From positions 33,176 through 97,175 of the forward strand of contig JAJXWH010000019.1 of the NCBI GenBank assembly GCA_021781745.1: a DNA stretch of 64,000 nucleotides, read 5' to 3'. Shown here piece after piece: positions 1 to 8,678 of this stretch. The stretch comes from Bacillota bacterium. Lineage in GTDB: Bacteria; Bacillota; Clostridia; Clostridiales; Clostridiaceae. The translations under genes were made by a program, and so were the position numbers. The notes beneath the pieces are model-generated. The model had not been told where the DNA came from. It did not search any database and was given only the letters and a program-made list of their open reading frames with translations. Within the stretch, counting starts at the first letter, position 1, and each line of letters begins with the position of its first letter.

Positions 1-1219
1 TTTCTTGTACATAATTTTGTATTGCAGCAGTCAATCCTCCACCAACAGCAAAGTTTCTACCAAAAATTGATGCTTCATCAACTATTATATCATCACAAGA
101 CGCAGGATCAATTTCAAACGCATCAAATAAAGCTACTATCTCTTCAAAAGTTAATACATAATCAACAGCATCTTTTATTGATTCATTTAATGCTTCGTTT
201 TTCTTAGCGGTACAAGGTCCTACGAAAACTACCTTCGCATCTTTATCCTTAGCCTTTATATATCTACCTGTAGCTACCATAGGCGAAACAGTTCCGGAAA
301 TCTTCTCAGCTTGATCTGGCATCATTTTTTCAATGTAGCTTAAGAAACCTGGACAGCATGAATTTGTCATATAACTGTCTCCCTTTTCCATTCTTTCAAC
401 AAATTCATTACTTTCATGTACAGTTACAGCATCTGCCCCACAGGCAGCCTCTAACATATCTTTAAAGCCTAGTGCTTTAATTGCATTTTTAACTTGTCCA
501 TAAGTTATCTTTGGTCCAAATTCTCCTGTTATTGCTGGTGCAACTACAGCGTATATATTTTCTTCTTTCATCAATTCATAAACAACTTTAACTAATGAAC
601 TCTTATCTTCAATAGCTCCAAATGGGCATGCAGACATACAAGCGCCACAATTTACACATTTGCTTTCTGTAATTTCAGCACTTAAATCTTCTGCATTATA
701 GCTTAATGCTCCTGTAGGACATGATTTTTTACAAGGTCTCATATCTTCTGCAATCGCATCATATGGACATGCTTTTTTACACATTCCGCATTCTTTACAT
801 TTATCAGGTTCAATATATGCTCTTCCATTAACATATGTAATAGCCCCAAAATTACATGCGCTTTGGCATTTATGTGCTACACAATTTCTACAAGCATCAG
901 TAACCTGAAATTTCTTTGTTGGACATCTATCACATGCTTCTTTTATAACATATAATATTTGCTTTTCTTCTTCAACATCAACTAAATTTTGTCCATGCTT
1001 ACCATTTGGCTTATAACCAGCTGCAAGTTTTGCTCTCTCTAACACTACATTTCTTTCTTGTTCAACAGTATCTCTATATGTTGGAGTATCTCCTACAATC
1101 ATATCATAAGGAATTTTCTCTAGTTCTTCCTTATTTATTTTATTCTCTTTAGCTAACACTGCAACTCTAGTAAGAACTTCATGCTTTAACTTTAAAAGTT
1201 GATTTTCAAATTGAAACAT
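1..1219 (-). CDS. [FeFe] hydrogenase, ferredoxin-domain type (partial, C-terminus outside window)
   Basis: The reading frame runs off the left edge, so about 406 N-terminal residues are visible. The start ATG at 1219 follows a GGGAGAG ribosome binding site. The N-terminal part has a Cys-rich segment (CDRCP ... CRNCVAHKCQSAC), then two 4Fe-4S ferredoxin motifs (CKECGMCKKACP and CVNCGACMSACP). The H-cluster domain shows motif L1 as NSCCPGF and motif L2 as GPCTAKKNEA; motif L3 would lie outside the window. This is a monomeric H2-evolving or sensory hydrogenase of the less-studied group with an NSCCPGF/PCTAKK H-cluster, not the classic CpI type, which has TSCCPxW and a longer N-terminus. A Rex-like operator lies 66 bp upstream. 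Family is certain; physiological direction is not. Confidence 0.93.
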   Translation of the reverse strand, partial: MFQFENQLLKLKHEVLTRVAVLAKENKINKEELEKIPYDMIVGDTPTYRDTVEQERNVVLERAKLAAGYKPNGKHGQNLVDVEEEKQILYVIKEACDRCPTKKFQVTDACRNCVAHKCQSACNFGAITYVNGRAYIEPDKCKECGMCKKACPYDAIAEDMRPCKKSCPTGALSYNAEDLSAEITESKCVNCGACMSACPFGAIEDKSSLVKVVYELMKEENIYAVVAPAITGEFGPKITYGQVKNAIKALGFKDMLEAACGADAVTVHESNEFVERMEKGDSYMTNSCCPGFLSYIEKMMPDQAEKISGTVSPMVATGRYIKAKDKDAKVVFVGPCTAKKNEALNESIKDAVDYVLTFEEIVALFDAFEIDPASCDDIIVDEASIFGRNFAVGGGLTAAIQNYVQE

Positions 1220-1270
1220 TATATACACTCTCCCATGAATAATTTTTATCTTGTTGAATACTATGAGATA

Positions 1271-1302
1271 ATTATAACATACTCTTGTTAAAATTATAAC
1301 AA
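1271..1302 (-). promoter_or_regulatory. Rex operator overlapping the hydrogenase promoter
   Basis: Bases 1285-1302 read TTGTTAAAATTATAACAA, matching the Rex consensus TTGTTAA-N4-TTAACAA at all but one position. On the minus strand a TATAAT -10 candidate lies at 1276-1271, so the operator would cover the -35 region. The consensus is established for Gram-positive Rex; the assignment here is by match and position. Confidence 0.75.
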
Positions 1303-1540
1303 GTATTACGTAATTTAAATATTCTGAATTTTTCCTATATTCTTTTCATGTAATCTATGCTTAGTAGTTATCTATTTTAGTACTTTTACAATAAATTTTA
1401 TTTTCTCATTGTTACGAATTATTTGGAATAAAACTCAAAATATTCTACATCCTGTTAACATCTGAAAAGCTTTAAATATTAATAAGATAGACACTAAAAT
1501 AACATTTATAAATAATCATTTGTGGTCTTTTTGTCAATCA

Positions 1541-1571
1541 TATAAAATAAGCCTAGGAGATAACTCCCAGA
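1541..1571 (-). terminator. Terminator after the DNA glycosylase gene
   Basis: A 7-bp stem (1553-1559 with 1564-1570, one G-U pair) and 4-base loop follow the glycosylase stop on the minus strand, then a T-rich tail. The rest of the 1220-1575 gap holds only the hydrogenase promoter and Rex operator. Confidence 0.55.
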
Positions 1572-1575
1572 CTTT

Positions 1576-2508
1576 TTATTCAACACTTATTTTGTTTTCT
1601 CTAGCATAATAGAATAAATATTGTTGTGCAAATCCAGCTAATTTACCAAATTTATTTCTTCCAAAAATTCTAATTTTATTTAATGATGAATCTTCTGCCC
1701 CATAAAAATGAATCATAGCACGCTTAACCCATACATCAACCGGAAATGCTGAAGTCTTTTCCATAGAAAACAACATTATACAATCTGCTACTTTTGATCC
1801 AACTCCTTTAAATGATTGTAATGCACTATGGCATTCATCATCACTTAAACTTCTAATATAGTTCAAATCATATTTAAGGTATGAGCTTTCCTCATCAGCA
1901 TTTCCATCACTCACTTCATTAATTGAAGCATTGTATACATTCTTAATTGTATCTAATATATATTTACTTCTAAATGATGCCCCTGTTTCTTGTATTTCTT
2001 CTAAACTTACATCTTTAATTTCTTCTATACTTGGGAAAGCATAATAAGTATTGCCTTTGTAATTAATTTCTTTTCCCCATTTAGTTGATATTTTATTTAC
2101 TGTCTTTTTTATTGAGGGAATATTATTTCTAGCTGAAATAATAAAACTAATGAGCATTTCAAATGGATCTTGATTCAAAACTCTGACTCCATACCCAAAT
2201 TCAATACTCTTCTTAAGTAGTGGATCTTTTGAAAGCTCTTCCTTTATGTCCGAATAATCTCTATCTAAATCAAAATATCTAAGCCAAATAGTATAGAATT
2301 CGTCTTCAGTAGTATTATAAATTATTATATTACTACCTTCTTCTTTTACTTCTATTAATTTTCCGAATGCAATAACAATAAAATCATTCTCCTCTACTTC
2401 CCAGAATCTAAAAATCTGCCCACATTCAAATATATGCTTTAATTTGAAATTCTTAACTTCTTCAATTAATATGTAGCCATTATAAGGCCTTACAGCTCTA
2501 TAGTCCAT
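1576..2508 (-). CDS. 8-oxoguanine DNA glycosylase, OGG1/HhH-GPD family
   Basis: The 310-residue protein is a bifunctional base-excision repair glycosylase/AP lyase that should remove 8-oxoguanine. The helix-hairpin-helix reads FKGVGSKVADCI, whose Lys corresponds to the Schiff-base lysine of OGG1. It is followed by FPVDVWVKR, which holds the catalytic Asp. An OGG-type N-terminal domain (HIFECGQIFRFW) binds the damaged strand. The start has a good AGAGGAG site 8 bases upstream. It lies 26 bp after the C_GCAxxG_C_C gene on the same strand, so the two are probably co-transcribed. Confidence 0.88.
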   Translation of the reverse strand: MDYRAVRPYNGYILIEEVKNFKLKHIFECGQIFRFWEVEENDFIVIAFGKLIEVKEEGSNIIIYNTTEDEFYTIWLRYFDLDRDYSDIKEELSKDPLLKKSIEFGYGVRVLNQDPFEMLISFIISARNNIPSIKKTVNKISTKWGKEINYKGNTYYAFPSIEEIKDVSLEEIQETGASFRSKYILDTIKNVYNASINEVSDGNADEESSYLKYDLNYIRSLSDDECHSALQSFKGVGSKVADCIMLFSMEKTSAFPVDVWVKRAMIHFYGAEDSSLNKIRIFGRNKFGKLAGFAQQYLFYYARENKISVE

Positions 2509-2534
2509 TTCTAATTCTCCTCTTAAAGTTAATC

Positions 2535-2939
2535 TTAATTACTTTTTGCTTCAAGTATAATACCCTCTAAAATCTCTGCACCCACTTCTATCATTAGTGT
2601 ACACCTTTTTACATTTATATATTCTTTCTTTAGATCAGTACATTTTACAGATCCGAGTTTTTCTTTAAACCGCTTAATAAACTCTCTAGTCATTTCTCTA
2701 ACATGTGGACTCTTATGGCCACTTATTTCGGTAAACATAATTCCTATTACTCCAATAGCTCCTGTAACAACTCCGCAAACATCACCAGTTGCCATTCCAC
2801 CACCAAAGCCAGACATAACTTTTAAGGTTTCCTTGGTTAAATTTAAGTCGTATTCTTCATTTGCTGCATACATAATGCACTCTGCACAGTTTAAATCATA
2901 TTCCTCATTCCAGTATTTTTTCGCCATCTCCTTTAACAT
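2535..2939 (-). CDS. C_GCAxxG_C_C family protein
   Basis: A 134-residue protein with the spaced Cys/Gly signature of this family: CAEC near residue 21, GFGGGMATGDVCGVVTGA in the middle, then two later single cysteines (KCTDL and RCTLM). The family is common in anaerobes and the conserved cysteines suggest a bound metal or Fe-S cluster, but no reaction is established. An AAAGGAG site precedes the ATG. It is first gene of a two-gene unit with the glycosylase downstream. Confidence 0.85.
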   Translation of the reverse strand: MLKEMAKKYWNEEYDLNCAECIMYAANEEYDLNLTKETLKVMSGFGGGMATGDVCGVVTGAIGVIGIMFTEISGHKSPHVREMTREFIKRFKEKLGSVKCTDLKKEYINVKRCTLMIEVGAEILEGIILEAKSN

Positions 2940-3049
2940 TGTATCTCTCCTTTATCAAAAATAATTATTTATTAATATATTGTATCATTTAATTTATCAA
3001 TATGGAATATTTAGTTAATTAAAAAATATTTTCTGTATTAATATTATAA

Positions 3050-3089
3050 CTTGTAAAATAGAAGGCTCCAGAATCAACTTCTGGAACCT
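3050..3089 (-). terminator. Terminator of the alcohol dehydrogenase gene
   Basis: A 10-bp stem (3064-3073 with 3079-3088) follows the stop codon on the minus strand and is trailed by a T-rich stretch. Confidence 0.75.
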
Positions 3090-3113
3090 ATGTCTAAACT
3101 ATTATGATGAGCA

Positions 3114-4280
3114 TTAAAAATCTACTTTATTTCCATAATATACGCATTCAAATATCTTCTTCATTTCATCCTTATTTATTTGTCTTGGGTTTGATCCAGT
3201 ACAAGCATCTCCAACTGCTCTTTCAGCAATTAAGTCAACTTTTGCTTTAAATTCTTCTTCATCAATTCCATACTCTTTTAAAGTAAGTGGAATTGACATT
3301 TTTTTATTAAACTCTTGTATCAAACTAGTTAATGAATCAATCAACTCATCATTAGTTTGTCCATCTAATCCAAGACTCTTAGCAATTTTAGCATATCTAT
3401 CTGATGCAGCTTTCTTATTAAAGTCAATTACATATGGCAAATATATTGCATTTGCGCATCCATGAGGTATATGGAATACTGCGCCTGTTTTATGAGCCAT
3501 ACTATGAGTAATTCCTAATAATGCATTCGAGAATGCCATACCTGCCAAACATTGAGCATAATGCATTTGTTCTCTCGCTTCATTATCCCCTTCATATGAT
3601 TTAGCTAAATATTCATTAATCATTTCAATAGCCTGAATAGCCAATGGATCAGTAAATGGTGAGTGTAATGTTGCTACATAAGCCTCTATCGCATGTGTTA
3701 ATGCATCCATTCCAGTATGAGCTGTTAATGTAGGAGGCATTGTTTCAGCTAATTCTGAGTCTACTATAGCTATATCTGGGGTTATATTAAAATCAGCTAA
3801 AGGATATTTTATTTCAGTCTTATAATCTGTAATTACAGAAAATGCTGTTACTTCTGTTGCTGTACCACTTGTCGACGGAATAGCTAAAAATTTTGCTTTT
3901 TGTCTAAGCTCTGGTAATCCAAAAGGAACAACAGCCTGTTCAAAAGTAAAGTCTGGGTATTCATAGAATATCCACATTGCTTTTGCTGCATCTATTGGAG
4001 ATCCACCGCCCATAGATATTATCCAATCTGGATTAAACTCTCTCATCACTTCAGCGCCTTTAAATACCGTTTCAACTGAAGGATCTGGTTCAACACCTTC
4101 TATTAATTTAACTTCTATGCCGGCTTCATTCAGGTAACTTACGGCTTTATCAACAAATCCAAATTTCTTCATTGAGCCGCCACCAAGTACTAACACTGCT
4201 TTTTTTCCTTTAAGATTTTTTAGTTGCTCTAATGATCCCTTTCCATAATAAACGTCTCTTGGTAATGTAAATCTCATCAT
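3114..4280 (-). CDS. Iron-containing alcohol dehydrogenase (butanol dehydrogenase-like)
   Basis: A 388-residue group III alcohol dehydrogenase that reduces aldehydes such as butyraldehyde to alcohols with NAD(P)H. The N-terminal dinucleotide fold carries GGGSMKKFG and MGGGSPIDAAKAM. The iron-binding half has GMDALTHAIEAY, a His in THSMAHK and HIPHGCANA. Length and sequence resemble clostridial butanol dehydrogenases; the exact substrate is not proven. It lies downstream of hbd on the same strand, but a strong terminator separates the two and it has its own ribosome binding site (GGAGG). An imperfect palindrome lies just upstream at 4316-4350. Confidence 0.9.
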   Translation of the reverse strand: MMRFTLPRDVYYGKGSLEQLKNLKGKKAVLVLGGGSMKKFGFVDKAVSYLNEAGIEVKLIEGVEPDPSVETVFKGAEVMREFNPDWIISMGGGSPIDAAKAMWIFYEYPDFTFEQAVVPFGLPELRQKAKFLAIPSTSGTATEVTAFSVITDYKTEIKYPLADFNITPDIAIVDSELAETMPPTLTAHTGMDALTHAIEAYVATLHSPFTDPLAIQAIEMINEYLAKSYEGDNEAREQMHYAQCLAGMAFSNALLGITHSMAHKTGAVFHIPHGCANAIYLPYVIDFNKKAASDRYAKIAKSLGLDGQTNDELIDSLTSLIQEFNKKMSIPLTLKEYGIDEEEFKAKVDLIAERAVGDACTGSNPRQINKDEMKKIFECVYYGNKVDF

Positions 4281-4389
4281 AATTTTGATACCCTCCTAGA
4301 AATGTTAAATTTAATGTAGGAATATTCAGAAAATTTTCCTATATTACATATATTTCTATATAAATTATTAAAATCCTCTATATTTAGAA

Positions 4390-4426
4390 CAAAAAAATCC
4401 CCAAAAGCAAATTTTCTTTTGAGGAT
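4390..4426 (-). terminator. Terminator of the butyryl-CoA synthesis operon
   Basis: A stem of about 10 bp with one G-U pair (4397 to 4426) is followed on the minus strand by seven T residues. It ends the crt-bcd-etfBA-hbd transcript before the alcohol dehydrogenase gene. Confidence 0.85.
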
Positions 4427-4468
4427 CTTCAAACATATAATTTATTTAAATCTATTATTTAAGATATA

Positions 4469-5317
4469 TTATTTAGAATAATCGTAGAATCCTTTTCCTG
4501 TTTTTCTTCCAAGCCATCCAGCTCTAACATACTTTCTTAATATGCTGCTAGCTCTGTATTTGCTATCACCTGTTTCAGTGAATAGAACATCCATGATAGC
4601 TAAGCAAACGTCTAATCCGATAAGATCTCCTAAAGCTAAAGGTCCCATTGGGTGACCAGCACCAAATTTCATAGATGTATCGATATCTTCAACTGAAGCA
4701 ATTCCTTCTTGTAAAATGAATGTAGCTTCATTGATCATTGGAATTAAGATTCTGTTTACAACAAATCCTGGAGCTTCAGCAACTTCTACTGGAGCTTTTC
4801 CAATTGCTTCTGATAATTCTTTAACTGCATCAAAAGTTTCTTGAGAAGTTGCAGCACCTCTGATAACTTCAACAAGCTTCATTACTGGAGCTGGATTAAA
4901 GAAATGCATTCCTATAACTTTATCTGGTCTCTTTGTTGCTGAAGCAACTTCAGTAATTGATAAAGATGAAGTGTTTGAAGCTAAAATTGTTTCTGGCTTA
5001 CAGATTCCATCTAATTCAGCAAAGATTTCTTTCTTAATTTTCATGTTTTCGATTGCAGCTTCAACTACTAAATCGCAGTCAGCAGCTAAATTCATGTCAG
5101 TTGTTCCTGAAATTCTTGAAAGTATAGCTTCTCTATCTTCTTCAGTCATTTTTTCTTTAGCAACTAACTTTTCTAATCCTTTAGCAATTCCTGCTATTCC
5201 TCTGTCAACAAATTCTTCTTTGATATCTCTTACGATTACTTCACAACCTTTTTGAGCAAATGCTTGAACGATACCAGCACCCATAGTTCCTGCTCCAAGT
5301 ACAAAAATCTTTTTCAT
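4469..5317 (-). CDS. hbd: 3-hydroxybutyryl-CoA dehydrogenase
   Basis: A 282-residue enzyme that reduces acetoacetyl-CoA to (S)-3-hydroxybutyryl-CoA in the acetyl-CoA to butyryl-CoA pathway. The N-terminal Rossmann motif is GAGTMGAGI. The catalytic segment is [18 protein letters not shown], with the catalytic His and Asn, and the C-terminal domain ends [11 protein letters not shown]. It is the last gene of the crt-bcd-etfB-etfA-hbd operon. The start follows a GAGGAATAA site. A 184-bp spacer with two hairpins separates it from etfA, longer than usual for genes in one transcript. Confidence 0.97.
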   Translation of the reverse strand: MKKIFVLGAGTMGAGIVQAFAQKGCEVIVRDIKEEFVDRGIAGIAKGLEKLVAKEKMTEEDREAILSRISGTTDMNLAADCDLVVEAAIENMKIKKEIFAELDGICKPETILASNTSSLSITEVASATKRPDKVIGMHFFNPAPVMKLVEVIRGAATSQETFDAVKELSEAIGKAPVEVAEAPGFVVNRILIPMINEATFILQEGIASVEDIDTSMKFGAGHPMGPLALGDLIGLDVCLAIMDVLFTETGDSKYRASSILRKYVRAGWLGRKTGKGFYDYSK

Positions 5318-5352
5318 GAATTATTCCTCCTCAAATTTTTATCATTATAGAT

Positions 5353-5475
5353 ATCCTTAGCTAAAGTATCTCTAAATTAACTAAGGATTATTTTTATAAT
5401 TATTAGCTTTTTAATTATATATTAACCAATCGTCCTTACTGTTATATTATTAGCTTTAAAAAACAGAATATAACA
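5353..5475 (-). other. Two hairpins in the etfA-hbd spacer
   Basis: One stem pairs 5353-5360 with 5381-5388 (ATCCTTAG/CTAAGGAT, perfect). A second pairs 5440-5448 with 5467-5475 (TGTTATATT/AATATAACA, perfect). Neither has a clean terminator T-run, so RNA processing or partial termination within the operon is possible. Confidence 0.5.
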
Positions 5476-5501
5476 AGAACTTATTTTAATTAATCAAATA
5501 A

Positions 5502-6509
5502 TTATTCAGCACTCTTTATTTCTTTAACTTGAGCTATTAATTCTGGCACTACTTTAGCAACATCTCCAACTATAGCATAGTCTGCAATTTTCATTATTGG
5601 AGCTGAATCATCTTTATTAACAGCAATGATTAAATCAGAGTCTTGCATACCTGCAACGTGTTGGATAGCTCCTGAAATACCACAAGCTATATATATTTGT
5701 GGTCTTACAGTCTTACCAGTTTGACCTACTTGGTAAGCTCCGTCAATCCATCCATTTTCAACAGCAGCTCTTGATCCACCTACTGTTCCTTCTAAAGCAG
5801 CAGCTAATTCTTCAAGAAGTTTGAAGTTTTCTTTGCTTCCAACCCCTCTACCACCTGCAACTATGAAATCTGCTTCAGCGATATCTATGATATCTTTTTT
5901 AGCTTTGATAGTTTCTAAAACTTTAGTCCTAACATCGCTATCAGCTAATTGAACTTGAACTTTTTCAATACTACAGTTTGCTGGATCAGTAGTGATTTTT
6001 GCAAATACTCCTGGTCTTACTGTAGCCATTTGTGGTCTGTGATCTGGACATGCAATTGTAGCCATTAAGTTACCACCAAATGCTGGTCTTGTAGCTAAAA
6101 GATCTCCATTTGTAACATCTACATCAATTGATGTACAGTCAGCAGTTAATCCAGTTGATAATCTAGCAGCTATTCTTGGACCTAAATCTCTTCCGATGAA
6201 AGTAGCTCCTACGAATAATATTCCTGGTTTTCTTTCATTTGCTAAATCACAAATAACTTTTGTGTAAGCATCAGTTGTGTAATGTTCTAAATTCTTATCA
6301 TCAGCAACTAAAACTTCATCAGCACCATGTTCAGCTAAAGTTTTAGCTAATGATTCTATATTATTTCCAAGTAATAAAGCTGTAAGCTTTACTCCTAATT
6401 CATCAGCAATTCTTCTACCTTCTCCAAGTAGTTCTAAAGATACTTTTTGTAATTCGCCTTCTCTTTGTTCAGCAAAGACCCAAACGCCTTTGTAATCTGC
6501 TATATTCAT
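5502..6509 (-). CDS. etfA: Electron transfer flavoprotein alpha subunit
   Basis: A 335-residue FAD-binding subunit of the Bcd-EtfAB electron-bifurcating complex, which couples crotonyl-CoA reduction to ferredoxin reduction with NADH. The C-terminal FAD domain shows IVAGGRGVGSKENFKLLEELA, GGSRAAVENGWI, QVGQTGKTVRPQIYIACGISGA and NKDDSAPI. It lies 22 bp after etfB and has a GAGGG site before the ATG. Confidence 0.97.
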   Translation of the reverse strand: MNIADYKGVWVFAEQREGELQKVSLELLGEGRRIADELGVKLTALLLGNNIESLAKTLAEHGADEVLVADDKNLEHYTTDAYTKVICDLANERKPGILFVGATFIGRDLGPRIAARLSTGLTADCTSIDVDVTNGDLLATRPAFGGNLMATIACPDHRPQMATVRPGVFAKITTDPANCSIEKVQVQLADSDVRTKVLETIKAKKDIIDIAEADFIVAGGRGVGSKENFKLLEELAAALEGTVGGSRAAVENGWIDGAYQVGQTGKTVRPQIYIACGISGAIQHVAGMQDSDLIIAVNKDDSAPIMKIADYAIVGDVAKVVPELIAQVKEIKSAE

Positions 6510-6531
6510 AATAAATTACCCTCCTATTATC

Positions 6532-7311
6532 TTAGATGTAGTGTTTTTCTTTTAATTTTCCAACAACATAGTATGCTGCATTTTTAGGTGATTCTCTAAC
6601 AATTTCTCCTGCGCCCTTAACTTCTTTAGTCATTGACTTCTTAACCTTTGTAGGTGAACCTTTAAGTCCTAATTCAGCTACGTCTACATCTATATCAGCT
6701 GCGCTCATAACTTTGATTTGATCATCCGAAGTTGAGAATATGTTTGCAACGTGCATATATCTAGGTGCATTTAATTCTTCGATTGCAGTTAATAGACATG
6801 GAGTTTTAACTTCTACTACTTGATGCCCATCTTCTAATGCTCTATTTACTATTAATGAACTTCCTTCAACTTTAACGTCTTGAACGTAAGTTACTTGAGG
6901 AATGTTTAAATGTTCAGCTATTTCTGGACCTACTTGTGCAGTATCTCCATCAATCGCTTGTCTTCCAGCAAATACTATATCATAGTCTAATTTAGCTATA
7001 ACCCCAGCTAATGCTTTTGAAGTTGCTAATGTATCAGCTCCCCCAAGTGCTCTATCTGTTAATAGGATAGCTTCATCAGCTCCCATACATAATGCTTCTG
7101 TTAATGTTGCCTTAGCCATCGGAAGTCCCATTGTTACAACAGTAACTTTTCCACCTAATTGTTCTTTTAATTGTAATGCACCTTCTAATGCATGTTTGTC
7201 TTCTGGGTTCATTATTGATGGAACACCATCTCTTATTAATGTACCAGTCTTAGGATCTATTTTTACAGCTGTAGTATCTGGAACTTGTTTTACACAAACT
7301 ACTATATTCAT
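6532..7311 (-). CDS. etfB: Electron transfer flavoprotein beta subunit
   Basis: A 259-residue partner of EtfA. Visible family features are the N-terminal VCVKQVPDT, the nucleotide-binding region GADEAILLTDRALGGADTLATSKAL, and the signature AIDGDTAQVGPEIAEHL. In bifurcating EtfAB this subunit binds the FAD that takes electrons from NADH. It lies 13 bp after bcd, with an AGGAGG site overlapping the end of bcd. Confidence 0.97.
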   Translation of the reverse strand: MNIVVCVKQVPDTTAVKIDPKTGTLIRDGVPSIMNPEDKHALEGALQLKEQLGGKVTVVTMGLPMAKATLTEALCMGADEAILLTDRALGGADTLATSKALAGVIAKLDYDIVFAGRQAIDGDTAQVGPEIAEHLNIPQVTYVQDVKVEGSSLIVNRALEDGHQVVEVKTPCLLTAIEELNAPRYMHVANIFSTSDDQIKVMSAADIDVDVAELGLKGSPTKVKKSMTKEVKGAGEIVRESPKNAAYYVVGKLKEKHYI

Positions 7312-7324
7312 TATAAAAGTCCTC

Positions 7325-8464
7325 CTATCTTAAAATGCTTCCTGCGATAACCATCTTTTGAACTTCTGAAGTTCCTTCATAGATTTCAGTTATCTTAGCA
7401 TCTCTCATCATTCTTTCTACTGGGTATTCTTTAGTGTAACCATATCCACCAAAGATTTGAACTGCCTTAGTTGTAACTTCCATTGCAACATCTGCAGCAA
7501 ATAATTTAGCTCTTGCAGCATCTAATGAATAAGGCTCACCAGCTTGCTTCTTTGTTGCTGCTAAATATACTAAGTATTTAGCTGCTTGTATTTTAACGTC
7601 CATTTCAGCAATATACCATTGTAATCCTTGGAATGCCGATAATGGCTTACCAAATTGTTTTCTTTCTTTCATGTAGTTAACAGCTTCTTCGAAAGCTCCT
7701 TCTGCAATACCTAAAGCTTGAGCTGCTATACCAATTCTTCCTCCATCAAGAGTTTTCATTGCTATACCAAATCCCTTACCTTCTTTACCAAGTAAGTTTT
7801 CTTTTGGAACTACACAGTTTTCCATAACTAATTCAGTAGTTGAAGATGCTCTGATACCCATCTTGTTTTCTAACTTACCTACTGAGAATCCTGGGAATGA
7901 TTTTTCTACTACAAATGCAGAAATACCTTTAGTTCCTTGACTTTTATCTGTCATAGCAAATATTATGAAAGTTTCAGCAACTCCACCATTTGTTATGAAT
8001 ATTTTTGAACCGTTTAAGATATAGTTATCTCCATCTAATACAGCAGTTGTTTGTTGTCCTGCAGCATCTGTACCAGCACCTGGTTCAGTTAAACCGAAAG
8101 CTCCAATTTTTTTACCGCTACAAAGATCTGGCAAATATTTTTCTCTTTGAGCTGGAGTACCGTTTTCGTTAATTACTGATGCACATAATGATGTATGAGC
8201 TGAAAGTATAACTCCTGTAGTACCACAAACTTTTGATAATTCTTCTACAGCTATTATGTATGAAAGAACATCTCCGCCTGCTCCACCAAATTCCTTAGCA
8301 AATGGGATACCCATTACTCCTAATTCAGCCATCTTTTCAACATTTTCCATAGGGAATCTTTCTGTTTCATCAATTTCAGCAGCTATTGGCTTAACTTCAT
8401 TTACTGCGAATTCTCTGATCATTTGTTGTACTAATTGTTGTTCTCTAGTTAATTTGAAATTCAT
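7325..8464 (-). CDS. bcd: Butyryl-CoA dehydrogenase
   Basis: A 379-residue acyl-CoA dehydrogenase that reduces crotonyl-CoA to butyryl-CoA as part of the Bcd-EtfAB complex. Family signatures are GAFGLTEPGAGTDA and FITNGGVAETFI for FAD and substrate binding, and QIFGGYGYTKEYPVERMMRD. The catalytic glutamate lies in EIYEGTSEVQ near the C-terminus. The start has a GGAGGG site. A 214-bp spacer with two stable hairpins separates it from crt. Confidence 0.97.
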   Translation of the reverse strand: MNFKLTREQQLVQQMIREFAVNEVKPIAAEIDETERFPMENVEKMAELGVMGIPFAKEFGGAGGDVLSYIIAVEELSKVCGTTGVILSAHTSLCASVINENGTPAQREKYLPDLCSGKKIGAFGLTEPGAGTDAAGQQTTAVLDGDNYILNGSKIFITNGGVAETFIIFAMTDKSQGTKGISAFVVEKSFPGFSVGKLENKMGIRASSTTELVMENCVVPKENLLGKEGKGFGIAMKTLDGGRIGIAAQALGIAEGAFEEAVNYMKERKQFGKPLSAFQGLQWYIAEMDVKIQAAKYLVYLAATKKQAGEPYSLDAARAKLFAADVAMEVTTKAVQIFGGYGYTKEYPVERMMRDAKITEIYEGTSEVQKMVIAGSILR

Positions 8465-8516
8465 TAAATTACCCTCCTTGTTATTTAAACCTATTCGATA
8501 ATAAAGTGAAACTTAG

Positions 8517-8629
8517 CTTTAGAGGGAGTTTATCTCCTTCTAAAGGTTAGTTGAACTTATCTAGGGTCGTGCCACTGTTATCTCCGCACTATAAAATATA
8601 GGAATATTATTACAGTGGCTAGACATCAG
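8517..8629 (-). other. Two hairpins in the crt-bcd spacer
   Basis: Stem one spans 8517-8546 (CTTTAGAGGGAG/CTCCTTCTAAAG with a short loop). Stem two closes 8571-8578 with 8622-8629 (GCCACTGT/ACAGTGGC, perfect). They lie inside the operon, before the bcd ribosome binding site, and could stabilise or process the mRNA, or cause partial termination. Confidence 0.55.
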
Positions 8630-8678
8630 ACAAACTATATATAAATCTCTAATAGATTTTTAGCTAATTCTCTAAAAA

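Noticed and set aside
22..207. Open frame on the plus strand
   Set aside because: It lies antisense inside the hydrogenase gene and has a low-complexity Gln/His/Leu-rich translation with no ribosome binding site.
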